Shown one piece after another: positions 57,063-64,000 of a stretch of DNA of 64,000 nt. This DNA is from Tissierella sp. P1 (GTDB lineage: Bacteria; Bacillota; Clostridia; Tissierellales; Tissierellaceae): the NCBI RefSeq assembly GCF_002266425.1, contig NZ_NPMN01000007.1, positions 97,225-161,224 on the forward strand. The letters are read 5' to 3'. A program made the translations under genes and the position numbers. Under the pieces are notes generated by a model, which ran no database searches, had not been told where the DNA came from, and was given only the letters and a program-made list of their open reading frames with translations. Position 1 is the stretch's first letter. The number at the start of each line of letters is the position of its first letter.

Positions 57063-58391
57063 TTAAACTAAACTGCCCTCAAGTGTAAAAGTTTTAACAT
57101 TTTCAATTTTTACACTCACTATAGAACCTATGAGATCCTCATTTCCTTTAAAATGCACAAGCTTATTGTTTCTTGATCTTCCTGTTAAGACTTCAGTATT
57201 ATTTTTACTTACTTCTTCTACTAGCACTTCTAATGTTTCACCAACTAGTTTTTGATTTAACTCTAAAGCAATTTCGTTCAATGTATCTGTTAATCTTTGA
57301 AATCTACTATGTTTAACTTTGTCATCTATTTGATTTTCCATCTTTGCAGCTTTGGTACCCTCTCTAATGGAATATAGGAAAGTAAAAGCTGAGTCAAATC
57401 TTACCTCTCTTACTAATTCTAATGTATCATTAAAATCTTCTTCAGTTTCTCCTGGGAAGCCAATAATAATATCTGTTGTAATCGAGATATTTGGAACTAA
57501 TTTTTTTAGGTTATTGATAATCTTTAAATAGCCTTCTCTAGTGTAATTTCTATTCATTTCTTTTAAAACCTTATTGCTGCCTGATTGGACCGGAAGATGC
57601 AAATGTCCGCATAGTTTATCTAAAGTAGCGTAACAATTAATCAATTCATCCGATAAATCTTTAGGATGAGATGTCATAAATCTAATTCTTTCAATACCTT
57701 CTATTTTATTGATATCCTTTAAGAGATCCGTAAAACTATAGTCAGTCTTTAAAGTTTTGCCATATGAATTCACATTCTGTCCTAATAAAGTAACTTCTTT
57801 GCATCCATTCTTAGCTAATTCTTCTATCTCCTTAATTATATTTTCAGGCTCTCTACTATTTTCTCTTCCTCTAGTATAAGGTACTATACAATATGTGCAA
57901 AAATTATTGCATCCGTACATGATATTGACAAATGCCTTATATGAATATTTTCGATTGGAGTTGATATTTTCGATTATTTCTCTACCATCTTCAAATATAT
58001 CCACAATAGTCTCGCCTGTTTGTAAATGATTATTAATCAGTTGTGGTAGCTTATGGATATTATGGGTTCCAAATATTATATCTACATGTTTATGCTTGGA
58101 TAATATAACATTCCTAGCCTCTTCTCTTTGCATCATACATCCACAAACTGCAATCATCAAATCAGGTTTCTGCCTTTTTAATTGCTTTAAAGAACCTAAA
58201 TTTCCGTACACTTTAACTTCTGCATTTTCTCTAACTAAGCAAGTATTATATATTATAAAATCGGCTTCTTCGATATTTTGAGTTTCAATATAGTTCATAT
58301 TTTCTAATATCCATGAAATTTTTTCCGAATCATGCTCATTCATTTGACAACCATAAGTTTTTGTAAAGAAGGTTTTTTGCTTTTCTACCAT
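57063..58391 (-). CDS. miaB: tRNA-2-methylthio-N6-dimethylallyladenosine synthase MiaB
   Basis: Radical-SAM methylthiotransferase acting on the base made by MiaA. It has TKTYGCQMNEHDSEK with the first cluster Cys, NTCLVRENAE, CGCMMQRE, the SAM cluster motif CNNFCTYCIVPYTRGRE, and a C-terminal TRAM domain. I choose ATG 58391, with GAGGTG at proper spacing, giving 442 residues. The in-frame GTG at 58403 lies in the ribosome site. It heads the miaB-mutS-mutL-miaA-hfq run. Confidence 0.96.
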   Translation of the reverse strand: MVEKQKTFFTKTYGCQMNEHDSEKISWILENMNYIETQNIEEADFIIYNTCLVRENAEVKVYGNLGSLKQLKRQKPDLMIAVCGCMMQREEARNVILSKHKHVDIIFGTHNIHKLPQLINNHLQTGETIVDIFEDGREIIENINSNRKYSYKAFVNIMYGCNNFCTYCIVPYTRGRENSREPENIIKEIEELAKNGCKEVTLLGQNVNSYGKTLKTDYSFTDLLKDINKIEGIERIRFMTSHPKDLSDELINCYATLDKLCGHLHLPVQSGSNKVLKEMNRNYTREGYLKIINNLKKLVPNISITTDIIIGFPGETEEDFNDTLELVREVRFDSAFTFLYSIREGTKAAKMENQIDDKVKHSRFQRLTDTLNEIALELNQKLVGETLEVLVEEVSKNNTEVLTGRSRNNKLVHFKGNEDLIGSIVSVKIENVKTFTLEGSLV

Positions 58392-58753
58392 TTTGAAATT
58401 CACCTCATAAAAATATTTGTATAATTATTATATCAAATATTAGAACATAAAAAAAGAGCTAGGAAAATCAAGGATTGATAAAACAGCCATAACTCTCGAT
58501 GCTACATAAGCTATGTAATCCTTTTCATCTTCTATAAATTCCATAGCTCCTAAAGAACTTAATAAATCTCTAGCTATAAATAATAGGCTCTATACCATTA
58601 TTCTTTACATTAGATTTTACTTATATAGTTCAATATTCGAATTAAAACTCCTTCTTTTTAGAGAAAAATTTTTAAATAAAAAAATGTTATTTTGAAATCT
58701 ACTTTAGTATTAATCGTTATATTTATCTTCATATTTTATATCACATAATTTCA
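58392..58753. other. Intergenic region upstream of miaB with a possible gene remnant
   Basis: On the minus strand, 58600-58450 keeps an open stretch (containing GAMEFIEDEKDYIAYVASRVMA) that ends at a stop near 58446, but it has no good start, and the upstream part continues in another frame (NVKNNGIEPIIYS). It looks like a broken gene of unknown family. The rest is AT-rich and includes the miaB promoter area (TATAAT-like around 58425). Confidence 0.4.
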
Positions 58754-58819
58754 TTAAATTAATACAATAGCATTAAGCATATATCTATATTTATTTAATT
58801 CTATCTCTAGGTCCTGTAT
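58754..58819 (-). pseudogene. Fragment of a phage-type small gene (copy 1)
   Basis: Minus-strand remnant of 21 codons beginning ATA-CAG (I-QDLEIELNKYR) after GGGAGG, then diverging to a stop. It matches the start of the broken gene at 61773 in both sequence and upstream hairpin. The expected ATG has become ATA. Family as described for 61537-61773. Confidence 0.65.
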
Positions 58820-59010
58820 GTTTTTCCTCCCAAAAAGAAAAACCCAAGGATTTAATTTTATTCTCCTTGGGCTTCTAAAGCCTCTATCTATAATTTTATA
58901 ATTACAATATCAATAAAAATATCGTACAATTTTTTTCGCGATAATATAGTATTTCAATCAAATATTTAGTTTTGACAAGTATGACGTTTAATATAAATTA
59001 TGTGTATTAG
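58786..59010 (-). repeat. Accessory repeat, copy 1
   Basis: Aligns by eye with 61738-61925 over its left part and with 59535-59640 over its right part. It includes a CCCAAGGA/TCCTTGGG hairpin (about 58841-58872) and the repeat hairpin at 58918-58953. On the minus strand it begins just after the end of the small membrane gene at 59034 and leads into the gene fragment at 58819. Confidence 0.75.
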
Positions 59011-59033
59011 CACTATGTTTTTACCTATATATT

Positions 59034-59297
59034 TTATTTCTTGATTTCTTTGACTTCTTTAAATGATTTTATAAAATATAATGTAAATACTAAGATTAGA
59101 AAAAATTTAGAGATGCTATTTATGATTGCTTTTGTAGAATCTTGAAGGACTTGATGCAAATTATGCTTTCCAACATAAAACACGCTCAACCAACACGCAA
59201 TTCCACACAATAAATAAAAATCTTTTCTATGTTTCCAAAACGAATAAAAAAAGAATATCATTGCAGGAAAGAAAATTAATATTCTACCAATATCCAT
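59034..59297 (-). CDS. Small membrane protein of unknown function
   Basis: 87 residues with about three hydrophobic segments (RILIFFPAMIFFFYSF, LLCGIACWLSVFYVG, FFLILVFTLYFI) and a Lys/Glu-rich tail. GAGGGGG lies about 9 nt before ATG. No family recognised. It stands alone, minus strand, in the accessory region, and is followed by repeat copy 1. A decent ribosome site and uniform codon use suggest a real gene. Confidence 0.6.
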   Translation of the reverse strand: MDIGRILIFFPAMIFFFYSFWKHRKDFYLLCGIACWLSVFYVGKHNLHQVLQDSTKAIINSISKFFLILVFTLYFIKSFKEVKEIKK

Positions 59298-59534
59298 AAC
59301 AATCTACCCCCTCTAAGATTATCTTTAAATATACAATTCCTTCTAGCCTTCGACTTTTTTACCGCACATAAAATTACTATTACGAATTACTTATGTGGAT
59401 ATTATAACATATATAATGAATTTATTTGGTATATTACGGTAGATACCTTTATTTTAAATACCCCATTATTCAGTTTTCAATGTTCAATTTTTTAATTATT
59501 ACTTTACATAGATAGTTCTAGTTACTTAAAGTAT
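59298..59534. other. Non-coding spacer
   Basis: No gene seen. It holds the upstream region of the small membrane gene (TATAAT on the minus strand near 59405) and a short ACGGTAGATACC piece near 59434 that resembles the arm of the accessory repeat hairpin. Confidence 0.4.
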
Positions 59535-59640
59535 AATATAAAAATACCGTAAGATTCGTTTCTGAATAATACGGTATCTCAATGAAATATTAAGTTCTAA
59601 AAATTATGATGTAAAATATAAAAAATGTGACATGAAAATT
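59535..59640 (-). repeat. Accessory repeat, copy 3, with the most perfect hairpin
   Basis: Matches 58908-59010. Its hairpin has outer arms ATACCGTA (59544-59551) and TACGGTAT (59570-59577) with an inner ATTC/GAAT pair separated by 2-nt internal loops on each side. It lies directly downstream (minus strand) of the XRE regulator gene. Confidence 0.75.
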
Positions 59641-59660
59641 AATAAAGTAAAATAATTAAT

Positions 59661-59861
59661 CTAATCAAATATAAATATTTCTTCAATAGGAGTATTTACT
59701 GCTTTTGAAATATCTATAGCAAGTTTTAATGAAGGATTATATTTTCCAGATTCAAGTCTCATTATTGTCTCTCTTCTTACACCAACAATATCTGCAAGTT
59801 GCTCTTGTGTTAATTCTTTTAATTGTCTATATCTTTTTAGCTTGCAAACGAATTTAGCCAT
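59661..59861 (-). CDS. Small XRE-family helix-turn-helix regulator
   Basis: 66 residues, a single Cro/C1-type HTH: LKELTQEQLADIVGVRRETIMRLESGKYNPSLKLAIDISKA. Such minimal regulators often control the membrane protein encoded with them. It begins 1 nt after the stop of the DUF3796-like gene. The target is probably its own operon, given the dyads upstream. Confidence 0.9.
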   Translation of the reverse strand: MAKFVCKLKRYRQLKELTQEQLADIVGVRRETIMRLESGKYNPSLKLAIDISKAVNTPIEEIFIFD

Positions 59862-59862
59862 A

Positions 59863-60213
59863 TTATTTTTCCTCTAATATATATAATTTCATACCATATA
59901 CATTTAATAAAATTGCAGATAACAAGAAAATTAATACCCTAATTAATTCAATATCCCTTACAAGGACGGTAGAACTCCATATAATAGCTACTGCAAGAAT
60001 AGCTAATGGAGCAATAAAAGCCAATGCTGTTTTCCTATTTTCAACATATCGTTCATCCTCTTTACTCCCACTAATTTTACCAGTAAAAAAGTTCGCAAAG
60101 AAACCAAAAAATCCAATATACGCTAAATCTGATAAATTTCCTGTATGAAAGTATAGCAAACTCTTAAATCCTATTAAGCCGAAAAACCCAAAATAAAACT
60201 GTTTTTTTATCAT
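59863..60213 (-). CDS. DUF3796-like small membrane protein
   Basis: From ATG 60213 (strong GGGGGG site) it has 116 residues with about four hydrophobic segments; the N-terminal KKQFYFGFFGLIGFKSLLYF and GFFGFFANFF resemble DUF3796 proteins. These are commonly paired with a tiny XRE regulator in Firmicutes, as here. Function unknown. The upstream in-frame ATG at 60249 would translate the operator-like repeats and is rejected. Confidence 0.75.
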   Translation of the reverse strand: MIKKQFYFGFFGLIGFKSLLYFHTGNLSDLAYIGFFGFFANFFTGKISGSKEDERYVENRKTALAFIAPLAILAVAIIWSSTVLVRDIELIRVLIFLLSAILLNVYGMKLYILEEK

Positions 60214-60229
60214 AATGAACCCCCCTTTT

Positions 60230-60267
60230 ATGATATATATATGTATCATAATGATATATATGCATCA
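60230..60267 (-). promoter_or_regulatory. Two operator-like dyads upstream of the DUF3796/XRE pair
   Basis: ATGATATATAT occurs at 60230 and again at 60251, 21 bp apart (two helical turns), each as half of an imperfect dyad ending TATCAT or GCATCA. This is a plausible binding site for the XRE regulator. The remaining gap to 60499 shows no gene. Confidence 0.5.
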
Positions 60268-60499
60268 CATTAGGTTTCCTTTGTTAATATTATAAAGTAA
60301 TATATTTTTCACTACTATATTAATAAAAGATACTAGCTAGTTGTTTTATCAATCATTTCCATTACGCTTAATTCTACAATTGTGTCAACTATCTAGCTGC
60401 TTTCAATAGGATAACAAAGCTAGCTTCCTCGACAAGCTCAGAATAACAACACTAACGTTTCAAATTGCATTTTACAATGGTATTCTTGGACTTCCTTAC

Positions 60500-61006
60500 T
60501 TATAGAATAATTCTTTTTAGTTTATGCTTATAAAGTTCTGCTGTTTCATGATAATCCATAATTATTCCTTCTTCTCTGACAAAGTTTCCATAGCCCATCG
60601 TCTCTCCTTTTAATCGAGGGAGAAGTTGAAAATGTAAATGATTTCTTTTACCGTCACATATTGTACACATATATACTTTTTCTGCACCTATAATTTCTTT
60701 ATGAAGTTTAATTATTGCATCTGATATTTTTAATATATGCACTCCTAATTCAAGAGGCATTTCAGAAATATCTTCATAATGTTCCTTTGCTACAATAATT
60801 GTATGTCCCGTTGCTATTGGATATTTTTCAAATTGACACCTTACCTTTTCATCCTCGTAAAAAATTAAACCATCATCAGGAAATATATCTCCTGTAATAA
60901 AATTATAACATGAGAAACACGTGCCCTTTTCTTGCAGTTCTTTTATTTTTTCGTATCTTTCATTTAGTGCTATTTTTTCGTTTTCGGATAATTGCTTAAC
61001 GTACAA
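60500..61006 (-). CDS. HIT/GalT-superfamily protein (HxHxQ type)
   Basis: 168 residues from TTG 61006, chosen because AGGAGG lies 7-8 nt upstream; a longer in-frame ATG at 61084 has no site. The HIT active motif is NHLHFQLLPR, that is His-x-His-x-Gln rather than three His, the form used by GalT and Ap4A phosphorylases (nucleotidyl transfer) rather than plain hydrolases. CFSC at the N-terminal side and CTIC could bind a metal. Substrate unknown. It is isolated in the accessory region. Confidence 0.85.
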   Translation of the reverse strand: MYVKQLSENEKIALNERYEKIKELQEKGTCFSCYNFITGDIFPDDGLIFYEDEKVRCQFEKYPIATGHTIIVAKEHYEDISEMPLELGVHILKISDAIIKLHKEIIGAEKVYMCTICDGKRNHLHFQLLPRLKGETMGYGNFVREEGIIMDYHETAELYKHKLKRIIL

Positions 61007-61536
61007 TTTAACTCCTCCTTTTTTTAGCATTAATAAATACATATTACTTTTTCCACTCACTTTTTCTATAATCCGACCAAGCAATCTTCGTAATAGAAAT
61101 TTGAACCAGCTTCTTTTTCATTTCTGAGATAAGGAAAAGCTCTGCATAGATTTATTATGTCTAATCTAAGTAGCGACCTTCTCTAATTCATGTCAAAATG
61201 TAATTATAAAGTATAACTCCAGCTATTATAGCATAATTTTTTATAATTTCTTCAGTAAGTCATCTCCACAATTTTATATAAATTTAAATTAAAAAGTTAT
61301 CATTTATGAGTATATCTGTTTAGATTATAAAAACCCACCAAAGAACTGATTCGATTTAATGTAAATCCTTATTTAATTTTAACATGTAATTTGAAATAAG
61401 TTTCTATATACTATTTTAACACATTCAAAATGAATGTGATGACATTCCCTCTTATACTTACATTCACTGTTTCCATTCTAGCCCATTTATACATCTTAAT
61501 TTAAATATCTGTCTTACTAAACTATCACCTATATGT
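61007..61536. other. Non-coding or decayed stretch
   Basis: 530 nt without a supported gene. On the minus strand a frame runs into the HIT gene from upstream (containing RRLLGRIIEKVSGKS) but without a start signal. A 28-codon frame (MYKWARMETVNVSIRGN, about 61493-61410) lacks a ribosome site and may be a remnant of the neighbouring phage-type locus. TATAAT-like sequence at about 61235 (minus) could serve the HIT gene. Confidence 0.45.
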
Positions 61537-61773
61537 TTATATTATCATTGGCTCCCCTCTTTCCATTTCCAATTCTCCTATCCTTTCATTTCCTCTACAT
61601 ATATCTGATATTATTGTGACTGACATAACTTCTAATCTTAATATCTCTTTTGCTAATTCTACTCTATAATTTCTTTCAGCTATTGCTTTAGTCTTTCCTC
61701 TTTCTTTTATAATTGTAATAGCTTTATTAAGGTCACTTCTATATTTATTTAATTCTATCTGTAGTTCCTACAT
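61537..61773 (-). pseudogene. Phage-type small gene, broken by a stop at codon 2 (copy 2)
   Basis: After GGAAGGAG, ATG 61773 is followed at once by TAG, then an open frame to 61537 reading ELQIELNKYRSDLNKAITII...TKAIAERNYRVELAKEILRL...VTIISDICRGNERI. I recognise this pattern from small proteins of clostridial prophages, normally about 110 residues, so the C-terminal part is also missing. The second codon was probably CAG (Gln). Copy 1 at 58819 preserves CAG but has lost its ATG. Together they indicate old prophage material. Confidence 0.75.
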
Positions 61774-61925
61774 GTTCTCCTTCCCAAAAAAGAAAAGCCC
61801 AAGGATTTTATTTTATTATCCCTGGCCTTCTAAAGCCTCTAACCGTTATTTAATAATTACAATATCAATAAAGATACCGTACAATTCTTTTCTGAATAAT
61901 AGAGTATCCAAAATTTTTTATACAT
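61738..61925 (-). repeat. Accessory repeat, copy 2
   Basis: Direct repeat of 58786-58960. It covers the start of the broken phage-type gene, a CCCAAGGA-type hairpin (about 61798-61829), and the repeat hairpin at 61873-61908 (GATACCGTA with TAGAGTATC, inner ATTC/GAAT). On the minus strand it lies just after the end of the gene at 61975. Confidence 0.75.
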
Positions 61926-61974
61926 TTAATTATATCTATATATTTTATTACTATAATTCTATAATAATCTGACT

Positions 61975-62247
61975 TTATGCCTGTAACTTTTTCATAGTTA
62001 TAATGTTACTAATAATAGTTGTTGTTCCAGCAATTAGAGTACCTAGCGGCCATATTTGTTTTTTCATTAATAGCCCAATAATTCCACCCACTATAAATAT
62101 AGTTCCAATACCTAATCCCACTAAACAACCCTTATATTGAACTGCAGAGGATATCTTAGGTATTGCTCCTGTTCTTTCTATTGCTTTTTCTGTTTTAGTT
62201 AGTGCTTTTTTTGTTATTTGCAAAAGCTTTTCATTAATATTATTCAT
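61975..62247 (-). CDS. Small membrane protein co-transcribed with a TetR regulator
   Basis: 90 residues: an N-terminal charged helix (about 1-38) and two hydrophobic segments (CLVGLGIGTIFIVGGIIGLLM and WPLGTLIAGTTTIISNII). Its start overlaps the TetR stop by 8 nt, so it is translated with it and is a likely target or partner. No family recognised. Confidence 0.65.
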   Translation of the reverse strand: MNNINEKLLQITKKALTKTEKAIERTGAIPKISSAVQYKGCLVGLGIGTIFIVGGIIGLLMKKQIWPLGTLIAGTTTIISNIITMKKLQA

Positions 62248-62896
62248 TTTTATCCTCCATGATATCTGAATGTCTTTCTAAGATTTGTTTAATGAGTTTA
62301 TCACTTACAATATCAACTCCAAGTTGTTTCATTAACATTTGTAAGAGCTTTAATCTACTTAATGTTTCAGAAGTATTACGATTGAATAAAACTGGATTTA
62401 TCCAAATATTAACAAGTAACATGAATATCTCAGCGCATTCATTTGGAAACTCTGTATTAATAGAACCATCCTCTATTCCTTCTTGTATTATTTCACTTAA
62501 AGTGGGTGCGTCACTGTTAATACCTGCTTTGATGCCCAAAACTACAAATTGTGGATTTTTTATTTGACTCATTAGTACATTATCTAAAGAATGTGCTTCT
62601 TCATCAGACATAGTAGCTTCTAATATACGTACAAGTTTTTCTCTACCATTATTCGCTTTTGTATCCTTTATTAATTTTTTTAACATCTGATTTGAATAAC
62701 TTAATTGCTTTTTGGTTATAGCATCTAAAATTTCTTCTTTGGATTTAAAATGATGATAAATTGCACCTTTCGACATTTCTAGTTCATTAATAATATCCTG
62801 TATACTTGTTTTATCAAATCCTTTTTCGCTAAATAATCTTCCTGAGACAGATAATATTTTCTCAATTGTTTGTTCTGGATATTTATTTCTTGACAT
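62240..62896 (-). CDS. TetR/AcrR family transcriptional regulator
   Basis: 218 residues. The N-terminal HTH is typical: TIEKILSVSGRLFSEKGFDKTSIQDI, then MSKGAIYHHFKSKEEILDAI. The C-terminal ligand-binding domain is variable. A dyad lies just upstream of the start, in the promoter, fitting autoregulation. The only co-transcribed gene is the small membrane protein that follows. Confidence 0.93.
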   Translation of the reverse strand: MSRNKYPEQTIEKILSVSGRLFSEKGFDKTSIQDIINELEMSKGAIYHHFKSKEEILDAITKKQLSYSNQMLKKLIKDTKANNGREKLVRILEATMSDEEAHSLDNVLMSQIKNPQFVVLGIKAGINSDAPTLSEIIQEGIEDGSINTEFPNECAEIFMLLVNIWINPVLFNRNTSETLSRLKLLQMLMKQLGVDIVSDKLIKQILERHSDIMEDKNE

Positions 62897-62911
62897 TTAA
62901 TCACTCCTTGC

Positions 62912-62961
62912 ATACCAACCGTCGGTATATATACGTTATAATATTAATCTTTAAATGTCAA
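62912..62961 (-). promoter_or_regulatory. TetR promoter and operator
   Basis: A 17-nt dyad with one mismatched pair (62912-62928, ATACC...GGTAT) lies 16 nt before the TetR ATG. TTGACA is at 62961-62956 (minus) with TATAAC at 62940-62935, a short 15-nt spacing. The operator is placed just downstream of the -10. Confidence 0.6.
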
Positions 62962-63132
62962 GAACATTTTCTTCAGTTAATTAACTGTATTACTCAATTT
63001 TCAATGTACTCATTTTTTAGAATTTACATCACCACTAGTAATTCATAACTGCCATTATATAAAATACATTCTCTTAAGAGAACTTCCTAGTAGGTCTCTT
63101 TACTATTTTAAATCTATATTAAATTCTTCAAT

Positions 63133-63161
63133 AAAAAAGACCAGAAAATTAATCCTGGTCT
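63133..63161 (-). terminator. Terminator after the gene at 63193
   Basis: On the minus strand AGACCAG pairs with CTGGTCT and is followed by TTTTTTATT. Confidence 0.85.
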
Positions 63162-63192
63162 AATAACTCTATAGTCGTAATCACTTATTATA

Positions 63193-63549
63193 TTAAATGA
63201 TAGTACACAAAGGTACTCTAACTAGAACTAGACGGTCAGTTGCATTTTCAACATTAAACACCAAGAATGCATTTTGACCTACTACAAACACGCAAATAAG
63301 ATTTACTTCTCTTCCTGTAGGGATTGTATTAACTATTTGGCAACGCATGACTCCCGATGCTATTAGTGCTGCTGCTTGTGCTGCTGTTATCTCAAATATG
63401 ATTACTTCTTCTCTCTCATTACCCATAACGTCTATTTCTATTTCTATAAGCAAGAAAAATCTTCCATCTATTTGGGCTACGCATGTTGCACCTATCATAA
63501 TTGGCTCGTTACATATTGGTTTTCCGCTAGCCACTTGTTCGTAATCCAT
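63193..63549 (-). CDS. Unrecognised 118-residue protein
   Basis: A beta-rich protein with repeated short hydrophobic strands, few Lys, and an Ala-rich helix (FEITAAQAAALIASGVM). Four Cys are present (PICNEP, GATCVA, MRCQI, LICVF, plus PLCTII near the end). No signal peptide is seen. GGAAGG is about 11 nt before ATG. It has its own terminator and a hairpin (ATTGGGAA/TTCCCAAT, about 63571-63592) in its leader. Codon use is less AT-biased than neighbours. No family recognised; a spore-coat-like role would be speculation. Confidence 0.65.
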   Translation of the reverse strand: MDYEQVASGKPICNEPIMIGATCVAQIDGRFFLLIEIEIDVMGNEREEVIIFEITAAQAAALIASGVMRCQIVNTIPTGREVNLICVFVVGQNAFLVFNVENATDRLVLVRVPLCTII

Positions 63550-63801
63550 TGCTTTCGCCTTCCTTATTTTGTATTGGGAATTTCTTTCCCAATATTAGTA
63601 TATTATGAGTTTGTACAAGTGTTACTATAAATATAGAAAGAAAGGACATATCCTTTAATATCAAGAATATTTATGTAAACCATCTCATAAAATAATATTA
63701 ACACATACATTAACTATTTATTTTTCATATCCCTATCTAATTTAATCTCATCTCTATGAAATATTTAACTCATTTGAGTTTATATATAGGAGGTGATAGA
63801 A

Positions 63802-63942
63802 ATGTTATTCTGGGAGAAACTCTTTAAAACTTTAACAGCTTTACTTAATTTAGTGGCCAGCATAAGTACTTTTCATTCTACTAAAAAAAATACAAAGAAC
63901 TCAACTACAAATGAAGAGTTCTTTGCACAAAAAGATGTTTAG
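63802..63942 (+). CDS. Small peptide gene, 46 residues
   Basis: ATG 63802 has a near-perfect AGGAGGTGA 6-7 nt upstream. The product starts with an amphipathic or membrane-seeking helix (MLFWEKLFKTLTALLNLVASI) and ends in a Ser/Thr/Asn/Lys-rich polar tail. A clean terminator follows 4 nt after the stop. No family recognised; a membrane-active peptide or small regulator is possible. Confidence 0.6.
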   Translation: MLFWEKLFKTLTALLNLVASISTFHSTKKNTKNSTTNEEFFAQKDV

Positions 63943-63946
63943 TTTC

Positions 63947-63971
63947 ATAGGGGAGCTGGCACCTCCCCTAT
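63947..63971 (+). terminator. Hairpin after the small peptide gene
   Basis: ATAGGGGAG (63947-63955) pairs with CTCCCCTAT (63963-63971). The sequence after it is AAATCTTCTTCC, so it has no strong T-run. Confidence 0.65.
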
Positions 63972-64000
63972 AAATCTTCTTCCTTTCTATTATATAAATG

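Noticed and set aside
60400..60470. GC-richer stretch between the HIT gene and the DUF3796 gene as a repeat element
   Set aside because: No second copy seen in the window and no frame or hairpin of note.
61772..61972. 66-codon plus-strand frame
   Set aside because: It runs through the accessory repeat hairpins; low complexity and no ribosome site.
62259..62567. 102-codon plus-strand frame over the TetR gene
   Set aside because: Antisense to a clear TetR protein, no ribosome site.
63376..63630. Plus-strand frames over the 118-residue minus-strand gene
   Set aside because: They lack ribosome sites and terminators, while the minus-strand gene has both.
1..64000. tRNA, rRNA and CRISPR arrays
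   Set aside because: No cloverleaf-like tRNA, rRNA signature or regularly spaced identical repeats were found on reading.

Overview
The window is AT-rich chromosomal DNA from a low-GC Firmicute. Several things point to a motile, spore-forming anaerobe of the Clostridia/Tissierellia type: a chemotaxis and motility-sigma block, sporulation-linked genes (spoVS, ylxY, ylmC/ymxH, spoIIIE/ftsK), PolC, MEP-pathway ispG, GAAC-N4-GTTC type SOS boxes, frequent TTG/GTG starts and strong AGGAGG/GAGGTG ribosome sites. The species assignment is inference. No rRNA, tRNA, CRISPR array or intact insertion sequence was recognised.

Layout. (1) 1-7474: end of a flagellar/chemotaxis operon (cheB partial, cheA, cheW, cheC, cheD, fliA/sigD, a DUF342/FapA gene, a disordered small protein and a SwrB-like membrane protein). 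(2) 7568-31483: translation, RNA and envelope housekeeping genes in nearly the Bacillus order: rpsB-tsf-pyrH-frr-uppS-cdsA-rseP-ispG-polC, rimP-nusA-ylxR-infB-rbfA-nrnA-truB-ribF, rpsO-pnp-ylxY-mlpA-dut-ylmC. Usual neighbours dxr, proS and ylxQ are missing from their expected slots. (3) 31742-44477: tepA, ftsK/spoIIIE, rimO, pgsA, cinA, recA, then a four-gene Mre11/Rad50-like module whose ATPase is divided between genes, then rny and spoVS. (4) 44595-49828: PHP phosphatase, PadR regulator, aspartate aminotransferase, a palindrome-rich intergenic gap, a Xer-type recombinase, and an SOS pair in which a YneA-like LysM protein is divergent from lexA. (5) 49858-58391, minus strand: PLP lyase (ynbB-like), hfq, miaA, mutL, mutS, miaB. 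(6) 58392-64000: an accessory, decayed region with small regulators, small membrane proteins, a HIT protein, a TetR operon, two ruined copies of a phage-type gene and three copies of a hairpin-bearing repeat.

How it fits together. The DNA-repair content is dense: recA, lexA and the YneA-like gene each carry an SOS operator, and mutS-mutL and the Mre11/Rad50-like set lie nearby. RNA regulation also recurs: leaders ahead of rpsB, rpsO and rimP-nusA, plus pnp, rny and hfq. The signals most worth checking are the split Rad50-like module downstream of recA, an approximately 80-nt inverted-repeat pair flanking pnp-ylxY that keeps a reading frame, the repeat/hairpin cassettes in the accessory end, a possible AUU start in rny, and two single-base frameshifts (rimP and the Rad50-like N-half) that may be real or assembly errors.
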